A stretch of 64,000 nt of DNA from Cliona cf. orientalis (lineage: Eukaryota > Porifera > Demospongiae > Clionaida > Clionaidae), in the NCBI GenBank assembly GCA_963930775.1, contig OZ005689.1, forward strand, positions 4,588,001 through 4,652,000, written 5' to 3'. A program made the translations under genes and the position numbers. Below, piece by piece: positions 32,430 through 44,195 of this stretch. Numbering within the stretch: position 1 is the stretch's first letter; the number at the start of each line of letters is the position of its first letter. Below the pieces are notes generated by a model that made no database searches, was not told the DNA's origin, and saw only the letters and a program-made list of their open reading frames with translations.

Positions 32430-32650
32430 AGTACTTATGCATGAAATGTGTATGTTTCATAATGCATTTAACTAAGTAAGCCGTTATCAAATCAGTATTA
32501 AAAATTTTGTACTCGCTATCCATCACGTAATTTCATAAACTATCATTACACTTAAATTTTCGTTGATGTAAAACTCTGTGAACATGCAGCACAGTAACTG
32601 TTACAGTGTATAAATGTTGCTAAAATCAGCAACTATTGTGCTATGGGAGA
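32430..32650 (-). pseudogene. 3' flank relic of a membrane-family gene
   Basis: The sequence from ATGAAATGTGTATGTTTCATA to ATTGTGCTATGGGAG matches the downstream flank of copies A-C, ending near where the coding region should begin. The coding part is gone and unrelated sequence follows from about 32651. Confidence 0.6.
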
Positions 32651-33783
32651 TCTTTACCCAAACTGTTAGAGCATCACAATGGAGATGTGAGTGTGTACAG
32701 AAGCCTCCGGCTCTCTGCAATCACTTAGTCTCCGCTAGTGAAGAGGAGACTATCCGCTTGCTGAAAGCTACGTATAGTTGGGTGCAGCACGACCTCCGCA
32801 AAAACCTGAAGTTACGCCCGACCCAACTAAGCTAGTACGCATGAGCGGTGTACTAAGCTGTAAGTACTGTGTGAATGATGCCTGCGTGAGTGCGTGGCGT
32901 TTGATTTTCCAGACCTTGCCAGAGATCGATTTAACTGCTAAAGTTCATGACCATTAAATCATATCGTGCACACATACGACCACGCCAACACCTCCCCCCC
33001 CCCCCAATGCCATATTGTACAATGTAGCAAGCAACATCAAGCTGCACTATAGGTCTACTCACTTTTGCCAAAAGTTTTAAACTCGCTCTAATAGAGGACG
33101 AAACAACATATTATAGAACCGTCTATTATAGTCTGACATACTATCATTATTTTTTTAGGATACATTTGTCCCCAATCCTCAGCAAACTCATCCTACGCTG
33201 TACCATAATATTATTCTATGCTGCTATAGATACGCCCACATTTAAATAGCGGCCTGGCCAGCACGAGGTGTTGCACTTTGACTCAGCCCACTTATGTGAC
33301 CTCAATTATTACACTCTCTATCCATGTGCTGCGGATATACATCCTGCTATTGCTTGATAAGGCGTTCGCTTCCTTATGAACATAAGATCTATAACCTACT
33401 GGTACACGTAAATTGTCATTTACAACTTCGAGATCCGTGTGTGAGTGAACACTCACTTGTTTATGCGGTGAGCATACAAGCGTGTGGGTGTAGTTTGATA
33501 GGCGTGACCTTTTTAGCCCTCGTGACCAGTGTTGCTTGATTCCAAACCAAGCCAAACCAAACAATTCTTTGATGGTTTAATCGCCGTTACAACTCATCCA
33601 GGTGCCCATATCTCCGGATTGGGCCATTGTCGTGCGAAGAATAAATATATATTTACTCCTTGCACATGCACATGGGATAACACATGCTAGCATGTCCGTA
33701 AGTGGAGATGTCACTGCTGCTAGCAGGAGAGTGATTTGTCTGCAAGGGGATACCGAATGAAAGGTCAAAAAAGTGCACTTGTC
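32651..33783. other. Unique-looking intron DNA, no supported gene
   Basis: I recognise no gene here. It contains a run of about 14 C near 32993-33005. Open frames (for example 33292-33564 minus) are short, without domains, and I would not annotate them. Confidence 0.5.
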
Positions 33784-34059
33784 GGCTTCCATAAGTGTGT
33801 GGGTTCGACTCCCCTCAAGTAATCACAAGCATGCACAGTGTACACATACTGTAATATAAACAGTGGTACTTATATGCATGAAACATATATGTTTCATAAT
33901 GAGTAAGCCGTTGTCATATCAGTATTAAAATTTTGTACACACTATTTATCATGTAATTTCAAAAACTATCACTACACTTATATATATATAATTTAAAAAT
34001 CCGAGAATATGCAGTACTATTACAACATATAAATGCTGCTAGCAGCAGTTACTGTTGTG

Positions 34060-34241
34060 CTTTGGAAGTTTTTGCTGATTTTCACTGATAATGTTGTCAC
34101 ATGAGCCATAACTGAGAGTAGTGAAAGTTGGTTCAATCAGTGGCTGCATGTGCTGCTGTTGGACTATCGATGGTAAACTGCTGCTCTTTTTCACTGGAGA
34201 AAGTTACTGTTTTTAGAAAGATAATCTTACGTATTACGAAC
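34060..34241 (-). pseudogene. Truncated 3' end of a membrane-family gene (copy D)
   Basis: About the last 60 codons of the family are present: the reverse complement encodes the ACTTTCACTACTCTCAGTTA tail region and the AAAGTAACTTTCTCCAGTGA block, with a small duplication in the GCAGCA stretch. Similarity stops abruptly at 34241, where an R1 element begins. Confidence 0.75.
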
Positions 34242-34685
34242 CTTCAGTGACGCAAATGTAATCCCGACCCGATTGTGATATGCCGGTATGTACGCCATTG
34301 TGATCACTGGATGGTATGGATGGGAGGGGCTTTGAGGTCAGGGGATGGGTTGTGAATAATTAGCAGGGTTGGTGTGGGTGGGGCTGGAAGGTCTGGAGAT
34401 GGTTGTGAATGGTTACCAAGGTTAAAAGTCTCTACAATGTATATCTATACGTGGACTGTACGGATGGGAGGGGCTGGGTTGTGAATGGTTACCAAGGTTA
34501 GTGTGGGAGGGGCTGGGAATAATGACTGCTAGTAGTGAACGGTGCATGGTGACACTGTCCGAGTCGTGTATGGAATGGAATGGAGCGAATTCAACTCTTG
34601 CTGTACACTTTGACTTGTTTTTCCTATCGACTTTTTCAAAGTTTCTCAATTCGCATTCGCGTTAGATTGCATTTGTGTCGTATCG
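34242..34685 (+). mobile_element. R1 element copy c
   Basis: CAGTGACGCAAATGTAATCC at the left and GATTGCATTTGTGTCGTATCG at the right, followed by TGTTTCAGG. The left end abuts gene relic D rather than the usual flank, so a deletion or recombination joined them. Confidence 0.7.
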
Positions 34686-35387
34686 TGTTTCAGGTTGTTA
34701 TATATACGAGGCTTTAAGCATTATAATATATGTGTAGTATTACAGTCTCATTTAGCAACTTTTATTTGGATCGTTGTACTGTATGTAGTCTGATTCACAT
34801 TTCTCAATGGGAATGCACTTTAATAACAATCAGCTTACGCTTTCAAAGTTTATATGGATCGGATTTAGCATGGGACTCTCTCTTGCTTGCTTTCATCTAT
34901 AATATTATGGTAGTCGTAAACAGCTTACTACTTTTTCCATTATTAATAACAACATTGCACCTTTAATACATGTGGGTTCAATGCTAAACAAAGTTGTTGC
35001 GTTGGTTGCAAATTTGGGGAAATCTCAGCAGTATAAACTAAATGAGGCAAACCTGTGGGGTGGACATACATGTGTGATAGTGGATGGAGGCCTTTATTCA
35101 TTTATTCATCCATTCTGTATATATGAATAGCAGCCAAACTGTGCTTTTAGAGTGCTACAGATCCTGATGGCTGCTGACCAGCTCTTTCACAGCAATATGA
35201 TAGTATAAAGAATTGCTTCCCCTCTTCTCCAAGTATGCAAGGGTCAGATTTGTTTATTCACATGCATACTCTAGGGCTAATGTTTATTTAAGATTCTATT
35301 GGAATATGTACCTATGACTGACTGGTTGCATGACTTTCTGAACTGTGTTGGTGTATTCCACCTACACATGAATGTTAATTAGAAATA

Positions 35388-35831
35388 CTGTATGGTGGGT
35401 AATTTTCGTTGGGTGCTAATTTTCGTTACTTTCGTTGTTGACTTGGCAGTCACGAAAGTTTTCCACCCACGAAAATTAATGCCTACCATGATATGGTTAT
35501 GTGAGTCCATGATGATGGCCGTAGCCATGCACAAACATTATTGACAGTATGGCCAATACTTCCCATGGAGTCTTAATAAGCAACAGTAACCATTGTCATC
35601 CAGCTGATAGTGTCTTCGACACTAATATTCTTCTGTCTCATGCTGTTTGTCCAAGTCTCTGTAGGTACATGTATGGCTTCGTTATAAAGAAGATTGCAAG
35701 CACGTGTATTGATTATATCATCGCTTGTGCGGTCCCATGCCCCTTGAATAGTTGCTGTCATGAAATTTAAAACCATAAAAATTAATTTTGAGAGCCTTGT
35801 TGGACTTTCTATGAAACTACCCGCCATACGG
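35388..35831. mobile_element. 444-bp MITE with ATTTTCGTGG ends
   Basis: TA flanks at 35386-35387 and 35832-35833. Left end CTGTATGGTGGGTAATTTTC; right end ACTACCCGCCATACGG. It is the fullest copy at the ancestral site shared with 21095 and 28678. Confidence 0.8.
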
Positions 35832-35908
35832 TAGTTGTATGTAGCCTGACGTCACGTTGTACGGTTGATTTCAAATATTTCTGAAAATAGTAACATGCAG
35901 CTCTTATA

Positions 35909-36455
35909 CCGTAAAGTCTGGTTAATAAGCACACATGCTTATTAAGCGCATATTTTTTAATAAGCACATGCTTCCTTCCTGTCGTTAAGTATTGTCTAAT
36001 AAGCGCATGCGCCCAAAAAATACAACGGTAATATTCCCCGTTTGGTCAAGAGTTTTCCATGCTCTATATGGCTAGAACTAGTTTACCAATTAACCTATTT
36101 TCGGATAGCCAGCTGCACGAGATCGGCTATACTCAACACTGTGATGTTCCACTGAGAGGAGTTCGGACTCTTGACCTTGACTTCGAAGCAATTAAGTCTC
36201 ACCAAAGAAATCTGTTATTTTCCGCTTTTCTTCCAGCGATGGTTTTCGATTATACTCCTATGAACTATGTATACAGAGCTTATTCCAAGAATCATTATAT
36301 TCATAACTTGCTAGCTTTGTGATTGAGCGCTCGAACGTGCTGGCAGTGGGCAGGGCCAAAACTTTATTCTCTATTAGCGCACATCGTCTAATAGGCACAT
36401 GTTTCCTTACCACCGAGAGTGATAAGCGCATGTGCTTATTAACCGGACTTTACGG
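35909..36455. mobile_element. 547-bp MITE (CCGTAAAGTC...GACTTTACGG), TA target site
   Basis: TA flanks at 35907-35908 and 36456-36457. The ends CCGTAAAGTCTGGTTAATAA and TTATTAACCGGACTTTACGG are near-perfect inverted repeats; sub-terminal AATAAGCGCATG words recur in both halves. An 87-codon open frame (36059-36322) fills the middle but shows no transposase motif. Confidence 0.85.
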
Positions 36456-36479
36456 TATCTTGATACAGTGCCTTTAAGG

Positions 36480-36670
36480 ACAATTTTGTTTGCGGGTATT
36501 AAATTTAACAAAATTAATGATTTCGTCCAATTTTCGCTAAAAATTATATCCTTGAATATTAAAATTTTTAACATTTTCGAATAAATAGAATGTTAATTTT
36601 GAAAAAAATCGCTGTAATGAGTACCTGTTAAAATTGCTATTGCTGAAATTTGTACCCGCAAATAATTGTA
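36480..36670. mobile_element. Short inverted-repeat element, about 190 bp
   Basis: ACAATTTTGTTTGCGGGTAT at the left and TACCCGCAAATAATTGT at the right are imperfect inverted repeats, with AAATTT next to each. The interior is very AT-rich. Boundaries approximate. Confidence 0.55.
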
Positions 36671-37189
36671 GCTCTAAGCTAGGTACATCTTTTATGTATA
36701 TATGAAGCTGGGTGCATTTGCTCACCAAATTTGTCACCTAAGATGATATGCATGCAAAATTATTCAAAGAATGTAGAGTTGTATATGAACTGCTTGTTCA
36801 TAAATATATAACTGATTAGCTTTATTTGCAAGATATTGGTATCTTTACTAACATGACAGTTGAAATAGTTTTCAGCGATTATTCATCGTCAGTTCCATAA
36901 GAAAGTATATATATAATGAGCACTAAGAACTAACACTTGTATATACCCTTCCTCCCCACCACCCTACTGTGTTCCATTGCCCTGAAGTAACCACAAGCAT
37001 GCACATTGCATACTTGCAGTAATATAAACAGTGGTACTTATGCATGAAATGTGCATTATAGTACATATATGTTTCATAATGCATTTAACTATGTAAGCTG
37101 TTATCATATCAGTATTAAATGTTTATATATACAGACTATCCATCACATATTAATTTCAAAAACTATCACTTTACATAAATTATTGTTAG

Positions 37190-37380
37190 GAGTTCTGTTA
37201 TTGTTGATGTAAACGTCTGAAATTATGCAGTACTACTACAGTGTATAAATGCTGTTTAAATCAGCAACTGTTGTGCTATAGGAGTTTTTATTGATCTTCA
37301 CTTATTATGTTGTCACATGAGCCATAACTCAGCGTAGTGGAAGTTGGTTCAATCAGTGGCTGTGCTGCTGTTGGACTGTG
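37190..37380 (-). pseudogene. Truncated 3' end of a membrane-family gene (copy F)
   Basis: The 3' flank and the last 25-30 codons match copies A-C (reverse complement of CACATGAGCCATAACTCAGCG and AGTGGAAGTTGGTTCAATCA). Similarity ends at GGACTGTGAG (about 37380), exactly where an inverted segmental copy of the R1 region begins. Confidence 0.75.
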
Positions 37381-38163
37381 AGACTACATGCACTGAGTAC
37401 AAAAGATCCAAATAAAAGTTTCCAAAAGAGACTATAATAGTACACATACATTATATTATGCTTAAAGCCTCGTAGATATACAACCTGAAACATGTTACGA
37501 CACAAATGCAAACGTAAATGTAAACTGCGAATCTTAGAAAAAATCAACAGGAAAAACAAGTCAAAGTGCACAGCAAGATTTGAACACGCTCATTCCATTC
37601 CACACACGACTCGGACAGTGTCACCACCGTTCACTGCTGGCAGTCATTATTTCAACTACCGTATGGCGGGTAATTTTCGTGGGGTCTAATTTAGTGGAAA
37701 GTTCGAAAAGGCCCTCAAAATTAATTTTCGTGGTTTTAAATTTCGTGACAACAACCAGTCTAGGGGCGTGGCACTGCTGCATAAGCGATTATGTAATCGA
37801 TACACACGCTCGCAATCTTCTTTGTTACTAAGCCATGTACCTACAGAGACCTGGACAAAAGGCATGAGATAGAAGAATATTGGTGTCGAAGACGCTATCA
37901 GCTGGATGACAGTGGCTACTGTTGCTTGCTAACACTGGAAAGCGTTGGCCGTGCTGCCACGAAGTTTGTGGCCATGCCCATCATCATGGAGTTGCAGAGT
38001 ACCATATCACCGTAGGCATTAATTTTCGTGGGTAGGAAAATTTTGTGACTGCCAAGTCAAATAACAAAAATTAGAAATTACCTGCCATATGGTATTTCAT
38101 ACACAAACTCTACACAATCCAACCTCTGTCTTCCCACACTAACCCTGCTAACCATTCGCAATC
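37381..38163 (-). repeat. Inverted segmental copy of 26790-27575
   Basis: Read in reverse, this stretch follows the R1b region in order: GGTTAGCAGGGTTAGTGTGG, AGAGGTTGGATTGTGTAGAG, the nested MITE (37659-38092, TA at 37657-37658 and 38093-38094), the AATGGAATGGAGCG stretch, the R1 end, TGTTTCAGGTTG and the beginning of the following unit repeat. R1 itself ends at 37493. The MITE nested at the same position shows that both copies descend from one composite. Confidence 0.85.
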
Positions 38164-38708
38164 TAGCTTACTGAATCATGAACATAATAATATAGTTATA
38201 CTTCTATGGTATATGCGCCAATTAGACTAGGAATAGTTTTTGTTTATTCTATCAGTGGTACACTATACTATTATGCATTGAATTTAAGGTATTCCATGCA
38301 ATGGTGATAGCTTTCATGTGTTTATACTGACAGGATAAACACCCCTCTGGTAATATTAGTGCTCTAATACAACACAATGTAGATGCCTACATTGTGCCTA
38401 CTTACTACTGAATAGCTAGTGGCTAGTAGGGCTGTTTCAGGTTATATATATCTATGAGGCTTTAAGCACATTGTATTATAGTCTCAATTGGCAATTTTTA
38501 TTTGGACCTTTTGTACTACATGTAGTCTGATTCACATTTCTTAATGAACACTTTTTGCGTGCGACTCTTGCTTGCTTTCATTTATACGGAGGTCGTAAAC
38601 AGCTTTGTACTTCTTCCGTAAACTTTTAATGTGAGTTTTAGCACTAAGCAAAGTTGTTGTGTTTGTTGCACATTTGGGGAAATCTCAACAGTATAAACTA
38701 TACTGTTA

Positions 38709-38855
38709 CAGTATATCAGGAAATTTTTGAGGGAGAAAACCTTTGCAGATTGGTAGAAAACACAGAGAAAATTCAACATAAAGGGTGTACGTAGCATACC
38801 CAAACCCCACCGAAATTTGTGAACGTTTTCTCCCTCGAATATTTCCACTATACTA
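38709..38855. mobile_element. 147-bp MITE with GAGGGAGAAAA sub-termini
   Basis: CAGTATATCAGGAAATTTTT then GAGGGAGAAAACC at the left; ACGTTTTCTCCCTCGAATAT then TTCCACTATACTA at the right; TA on both sides. A solo left end of the same type occurs at 42950-42990 (CGTATAGTGGGAAACTTTCG). Confidence 0.7.
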
Positions 38856-39462
38856 TAAATCAAGTAAAGCTGTTGGGTGGACATACATGTGTGATAGTGG
38901 ATGTAGGCCTTCACTTTCATTTTATTCATTCATTTCCATGTTTATAGCAGCCAAATTAAACTTCTAGAGCACAACAGATCCTGCATGCATGCTAGCCTAG
39001 CTCTTTCATAGCACTATAATACATGAAATAAAAGAAACACTTCCCCTCCTCTCCAAGTATGCAAGGGTCAAATTTGTTTATTCACATGCATGCTCTAGGG
39101 CTAATGTTTATGTTCTATTGGAATTTGTACCAATAACTGACTGGCAGACTTTCTGAACTGCGTGCATGGTGTATTCCACCTACATGCAAGTATCAATTGA
39201 AGTAGCCTTATTCAATACAATGTGTCCACTCCTGCCAGCAGTGGGGGTGCTGCTTTTGCATACCATGTTTACTAGAATTCATTCATGCGTGCACAGTCCT
39301 TTGAAGTAGAGAGGGGATGTTTCCTGTATTATTTCCTTTATGCTTCCTCTGCTTTCCTTTACAGCTCATTAACTCATATATACAATGTCATGTTTGTGAA
39401 GCAGGGTGCATTTGCTTGCCAAATGTGCCACCTACAATGCACATTCAAATGAGGTAGACTTT

Positions 39463-39698
39463 GCTAATTATGGTAGGCAACCATGGATACTGCACGAATA
39501 ATATTTGAATAAAATGATTTATTGTGTTAGTTTATAAGTGGAAGATTCATCTTACAAACTGCCTACCTTAAAGCAAATCAGTTGTACATTTAGTTCATAT
39601 CCAACTTTTAAAGTAAACTAACATAACAAATCATTAAATTTAATTCAAAACTAAGAATATTATTCGTGCACTCTCCATGGCATCCTTCCATAATTTGC
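39463..39698. mobile_element. About 236-bp MITE with 40-bp inverted repeats
   Basis: The left end AATTATGGTAGGCAACCATG and the right end, whose reverse complement is AATTATGGAAGGATGCCATG, both continue into GTGCACGAATAATATT or CTGCACGAATAATATT. No coding sequence. Boundaries accurate to a few bases. Confidence 0.75.
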
Positions 39699-39986
39699 CA
39701 AGTATGTGGATGTGTTTATTTTAACCCATGGCACATGTTTGTGTAAGTGTTGCTAAGCTACATATAATGCTGGTTTATACATCAAAAATGATGTACCATT
39801 AGGCTTCATATGGCATTGTCATTGTATGTATTGTGGGGATTTCATTGTAAACACTTAGTTCAAAAGTTCTGGCAACATTTGTTGACCACCACTGTTTTCT
39901 TTGTTCATTGATGAGCTCTCGAGCTTGGTGGATAAAAGAGACAGCAATCGCTTCATTAATATTTCAATAATTGATAAGTCACATGA

Positions 39987-40083
39987 CAGTTGAATTACAA
40001 AAACTATCACTAGATCTATACACTAGACTAGACTTGGTATTGACTAGTGTATAGGTCTAGTGAATTTTTTTTTAATTCAACTG
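39987..40083. repeat. Fold-back element, 97 bp
   Basis: CAGTTGAATTACAAAAACTA and the reverse complement of the right end, CAGTTGAATTAAAAAAAAAT, are followed in both arms by TCACTAGA.CTATACACTAG. Nearly the whole element is one palindrome with a short loop. Confidence 0.75.
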
Positions 40084-40719
40084 ATTTATCAGTGGTCATG
40101 GTAGGTTATCAACTACGCTCTTTAGCTTTACTTTCTTTGCGTGCACTAGATCTGCTGATCTGGCATGCATGCACATGGTACTATTGTATAATGATATGCA
40201 ATTGGTAGTAATGCATTTTGTAGTTACTCTACATTAGAAAGATTTCAGGTATATACATGAAATGCATAGAATAGAGCAAATTTTCTGCACATTTATTAGC
40301 AAAATTCTGTCCTAATATCCGTGTGGGGAAGATCATGTTGTATTAAACACCATCAACATAAGAAAATCTTAATTTTGGTCTATTGCTAGATCTAGGCTAT
40401 ACTACCCTAGTAACAGTTCTGGGTAAAAAATTATTTGCAACATATACATCTAGACTCATTATGATAATGCGTCGAGGGCTTTGCACGATAGTGCTTAATT
40501 TCAGCTGTAACTTTATTTAGAATATTATAGTTGTAACAAATATAGCAATCTGATTGGTCAGTTGGAGGTCCATTATTTCACTTAGAGACCTCTCCGTTCA
40601 CTTATAGACCTCTTAGAGAGGTAGGTCTATTATTGAGCTGCCAGGGGCAAAGAAAGATGTACAGTGCAACAGTAGCCTAGTCCCCAGGCTAAATATCATG
40701 GTTACAGTTGCTATATTCT

Positions 40720-40880
40720 AAATAAGTTAATAGAGACCTCGTCCAATGGTCTCTACGCTTTTTAAGAGACCCTTAGGCCCTTAGTAGCACCCTCGCTGTG
40801 CTCGGGATGCTACAGCCCAGGGCCTTTGGGTCTCTTAAAACACGTAGAGACCTTGGACTCAGTCTCTAACTATTATGTAG
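40720..40880. repeat. Long palindromic element around 40724-40876
   Basis: AATAGAGACCTCGTCCAATG, GTCTCTACG, TTTTAAGAGACCC and AGGCCCT in the left arm reappear inverted (AGGGCCT, GGGTCTCTTAAAA, CGTAGAGACC, TCTCTAACTATT). The GC-rich GAGCACAGCGAGGG-type loop sits in the centre. A related AGAGACCTCTCC sequence lies at 40580-40625. Confidence 0.65.
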
Positions 40881-41064
40881 CAAACACCAATATTATAGAG
40901 AGCAACATTACTAATATGCAGCACAACTAGAAATATTCGAAGTCACTTAATATTATACTGTTCCACTACTTTATTACTTACATGTTGCTAATAGATCATG
41001 CTGACTATAATAGTGTCTGAATCCATATATAGGCACTTAAAATCGAAATAGTTATAGATGTTAA

Positions 41065-42000
41065 TTAGCGGACGTAGATTTCGACCACTTCAATAGGAGT
41101 GTCTTCATTTCCCAGGTGTTCATCTCCGCAGAGCCTTATCTCAATGCTATCAGATGTGGCTTGAGGGAGCTGTTTACAAAACCACGGTGGATTATTGAAT
41201 TCGCAGCATGTTGTAGTAAAGCCACATCCAGCACCATCCCAGAGAGGGTCTTCAGTATAAAAATTACTTGGTGGTGAGCCACTAGGTACGGTGGTTGCAC
41301 TGTCGCAGAAGTAATCATCTCCGACCCAGGGAGGTACGCCGACTCCTTCATTACCGGTATTACAACGGCAGTCATGAGTCGTGGTAGCCGTTTGAGAGTG
41401 TCCACTAGCCAATGTCCAGATGTGCTGCCTTGGACTGCCATGAGTGATGCTAACCCCACCATCGACGTAAGGGCTATCGATCGTCACTGAACCACGATTG
41501 TTGTAGTACCAAAACGCTTCTGTTGAACCGAACTGGTAGCCAATGAGCCTACCACACACCTCGTTGTAAGTTAATCCTCCGGAGTCATACAATGCTGAAC
41601 TGCAACCAGAGCTGATACTTCTGCCGCACGTTCGGATTGGGCTAGATCTGAGTCTCCACGCTGTTGGACAAGTTTGAGTTGCCTCGCTCATATTTAGATA
41701 AGCTATTCTTGTCCATCCTGGACCTCCACAGCCACAAGGTCTTGGTGGTATTGGGGGTGGATTGATTAGATCGATATTGGCCTCAATGATGGCTGTCGCA
41801 TTCCGGAAGAGCATAGATCTTGTTGCCTCAAGCTGACCTCCTGAAGGGCAGCTTCCTTGCTGGTTCGGTGATGGTGTGATTTTGATGGCTTCCACATTTG
41901 TAGGAAGATCTTGGGCCGTTAAAAGTGCTCCCTGGAGTGATATTATCACGCTTGTCACAACAAAGATGTGGTAGCACCAATGTATAGCAGCAGTTTCCAT
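41065..42000 (-). CDS. Secreted Cys-rich protein of a sponge/cnidarian-type domain family
   Basis: The single exon has 311 codons from the Met at 42000, chosen because METAAIHWCYHIFVVTSVII starts a signal peptide and TATAAAG (42043-42049) lies about 45 bases upstream; the longer frame from 42123 adds an implausible leader. The mature part carries about 20 Cys and the blocks CGCGGPGWTRIAYLNMSEAT, CPTAWRL, CGRLIGYQFGSTEAFW, SPYVDGGVSITHGSPRQHIW, DPLWDGAGC, CCEFNNPPWFCK and EIRLCGDEHLGNEDTPIEVV. I recall the same domain repeatedly in sponge and cnidarian predicted proteins, often following collagen or other extracellular modules; here it stands alone. Role unknown, probably extracellular matrix or binding. 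It is nested in the dynein intron, antisense to it. Confidence 0.8.
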   Translation of the reverse strand: METAAIHWCYHIFVVTSVIISLQGALLTAQDLPTNVEAIKITPSPNQQGSCPSGGQLEATRSMLFRNATAIIEANIDLINPPPIPPRPCGCGGPGWTRIAYLNMSEATQTCPTAWRLRSSPIRTCGRSISSGCSSALYDSGGLTYNEVCGRLIGYQFGSTEAFWYYNNRGSVTIDSPYVDGGVSITHGSPRQHIWTLASGHSQTATTTHDCRCNTGNEGVGVPPWVGDDYFCDSATTVPSGSPPSNFYTEDPLWDGAGCGFTTTCCEFNNPPWFCKQLPQATSDSIEIRLCGDEHLGNEDTPIEVVEIYVR

Positions 42001-42123
42001 AGTGAGCTCTAGACTTGTATCCAAGTGAGCTTGTAGCTGACTCTTTATAATTTCACAGTGAAAAGAAAATTGCGCGGGGGTGACGAAGGGAGGGATGCAC
42101 ATAGTGCTGTAGCAAACTGACAC

Positions 42124-44195
42124 ATTAGTTGATTATAATATTATGCATGCATGACTATGACTGCCAAAAATGGAGGAAACAAAGAGGAAATACTCCCTAA
42201 TTGAACTGCTTTCCAGAAGGGGTAATTATGCCCTTCACAATACATGTACATGCACACTGTGAAGACTTAGGTGGGTAGTGTCCACCATTTTGTCTCCCCT
42301 ATCACATCTTTCACTTCTTAGACTAGGACTCCAAACAAAGACCAAATGACAGAACAATTCTTCTACTTTTTGCTTGTTCAAGTCCTATAACCCGGAGATA
42401 TTCATGAGCTCCGCGGCGACTGCTTTTGTGCATGTTACTTGGGAAAGGGCATGTACATACCCAATACCACCTTTTGCTATTTACCGGTTTATGTGCAAGG
42501 ACAGCATATGTACATGGATGACTGTGCTGAATGCATACATGTACGTCACATAATATTATGACCATTACAGGAAATTACTAGCTGTCATGTAGCTGACTTA
42601 CATTTGCTAGTACATGTACGAGTTTGTGCAGCAATAAACATACAGTAGCTATGTACACAAGTCTTAGAATGGTGGAGGTGCATCAACCACACCTCACCTT
42701 GCAGCACCAGATTATAAAGGAGCCAGCGCTCAGAATATGCCAACTGACTCTACAGAAAGAGGTGGCACTGAATTGAAATAGGCCCACATGCAATAAAACA
42801 TATTATGTTATTATATTAGCTACTTACATACATTGAAGCTAATTCTTGATCAGATGAGATACTGAAATATTAGTATGGAAAAAAATGATTTTTCCTTGTT
42901 GGTTATGATTGTTTATGCGTGTATGTGCGAGTGTATAAGTGTGTGAGTACCGTATAGTGGGAAACTTTCGAGGGAGAAAATTTCCTATCACATTTTGACC
43001 ACTATTTCTACTTTACATGATTGTAGCTCTGCTATGGAATCTCCTAGAAAGCTCAAATTTAGGCTTTAGTAACTTCAATCTATCTGCTAGGGGTGAGCCA
43101 ACTTTTGGCTTTAACTGTCAAAGCATAGTATTACGAGAGCTAATTGAATTAAGCTAAAATTATATATCCCACCTAAGTATTATATCAGCCGGGGTATAAC
43201 TAGGATATTTCCCTCCCCGAGAGGTACAAGGGAAAATATGATCCATATTTCCCTCTCTCTGACTATTACTTTGGCCAATCAGAGTCATTGTATTAGTTCA
43301 CACAAGCAGTCACATCATCATGCCTACTATATTTGCGTGTGCATCAGCACTACTGATTGCACCATGCATGGTTGCATACAGTGACACTACACTGTGTACA
43401 ACATAGGCAGTTTACACAGATACGGAAACACGCGCACACTAATTGACACTAATCAGAAACCAATAATATTATTGGCTATCGCTCGATCTAGCAGTTCTAC
43501 CATGTGGCAAGTTCAACAGTGCAATTGCAAGTGTACTAGCTGCTAGTCTAAGTCTAGATGGGTAAATAACCATTGCCCGAGTTTGAAGAACGGTTCTTTT
43601 TTCGAAGCTACCCGACTGTCTTCTATTCTTGGAAAGTTGAAGTACTGGTTGATTCAACTAGCCATGGTTCCGTGACTCAAGCCATCCGTCATCGACTGTT
43701 TCTTTGCTGGTTTGTTTACTGTGCAACTCTCTTTCTGTTCAGAACTATTGTTACTAGGTTAGAACGGTTGTTGCTATGCATGTAGACTGTACTATTGTGC
43801 GCGTGACTTTTAGCCAATCAGATGGGATATTATATAATAGTTGCAGCACAGTTGCAAAACTGGAATAATCACGGTTCGTTTTCTACATGGGACTGCCACA
43901 TACACATATACTGTACGTAACACTGGATCAATCATCAGCTATTATAAGGTGTTTAGATATACATATGGTATAGTTGTACTACTGTGTATGTCCAGTCCTA
44001 CCCCACCACATACACATGATCTTTGCACACCCTCTACATTGAATAATATGGTATATACAGTCACATAAAAAATTTCATCCTACTCTGCTGTCTGATATTT
44101 ACAGTTACATTGCCTATAGTTACTGTGTAGAGTATATTATAAAACCAATACATTTCCTAATCTACATGTATTCAATGACACGGAGTTGCTGTAAT
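42124..44195. other. Intron spacer, no supported gene
   Basis: It holds the solo MITE end at 42950-42990 and a short TTTCCCTC...GAGGG inverted repeat near 43200-43260. Open frames at 43469-43785 and 43841-44068 show no domain, homology by eye or splice support. Confidence 0.5.

Noticed and set aside
33292-33564. Paired open frames on both strands near 33.3-33.8 kb
   Set aside because: Short, no domains, no family or splice evidence.
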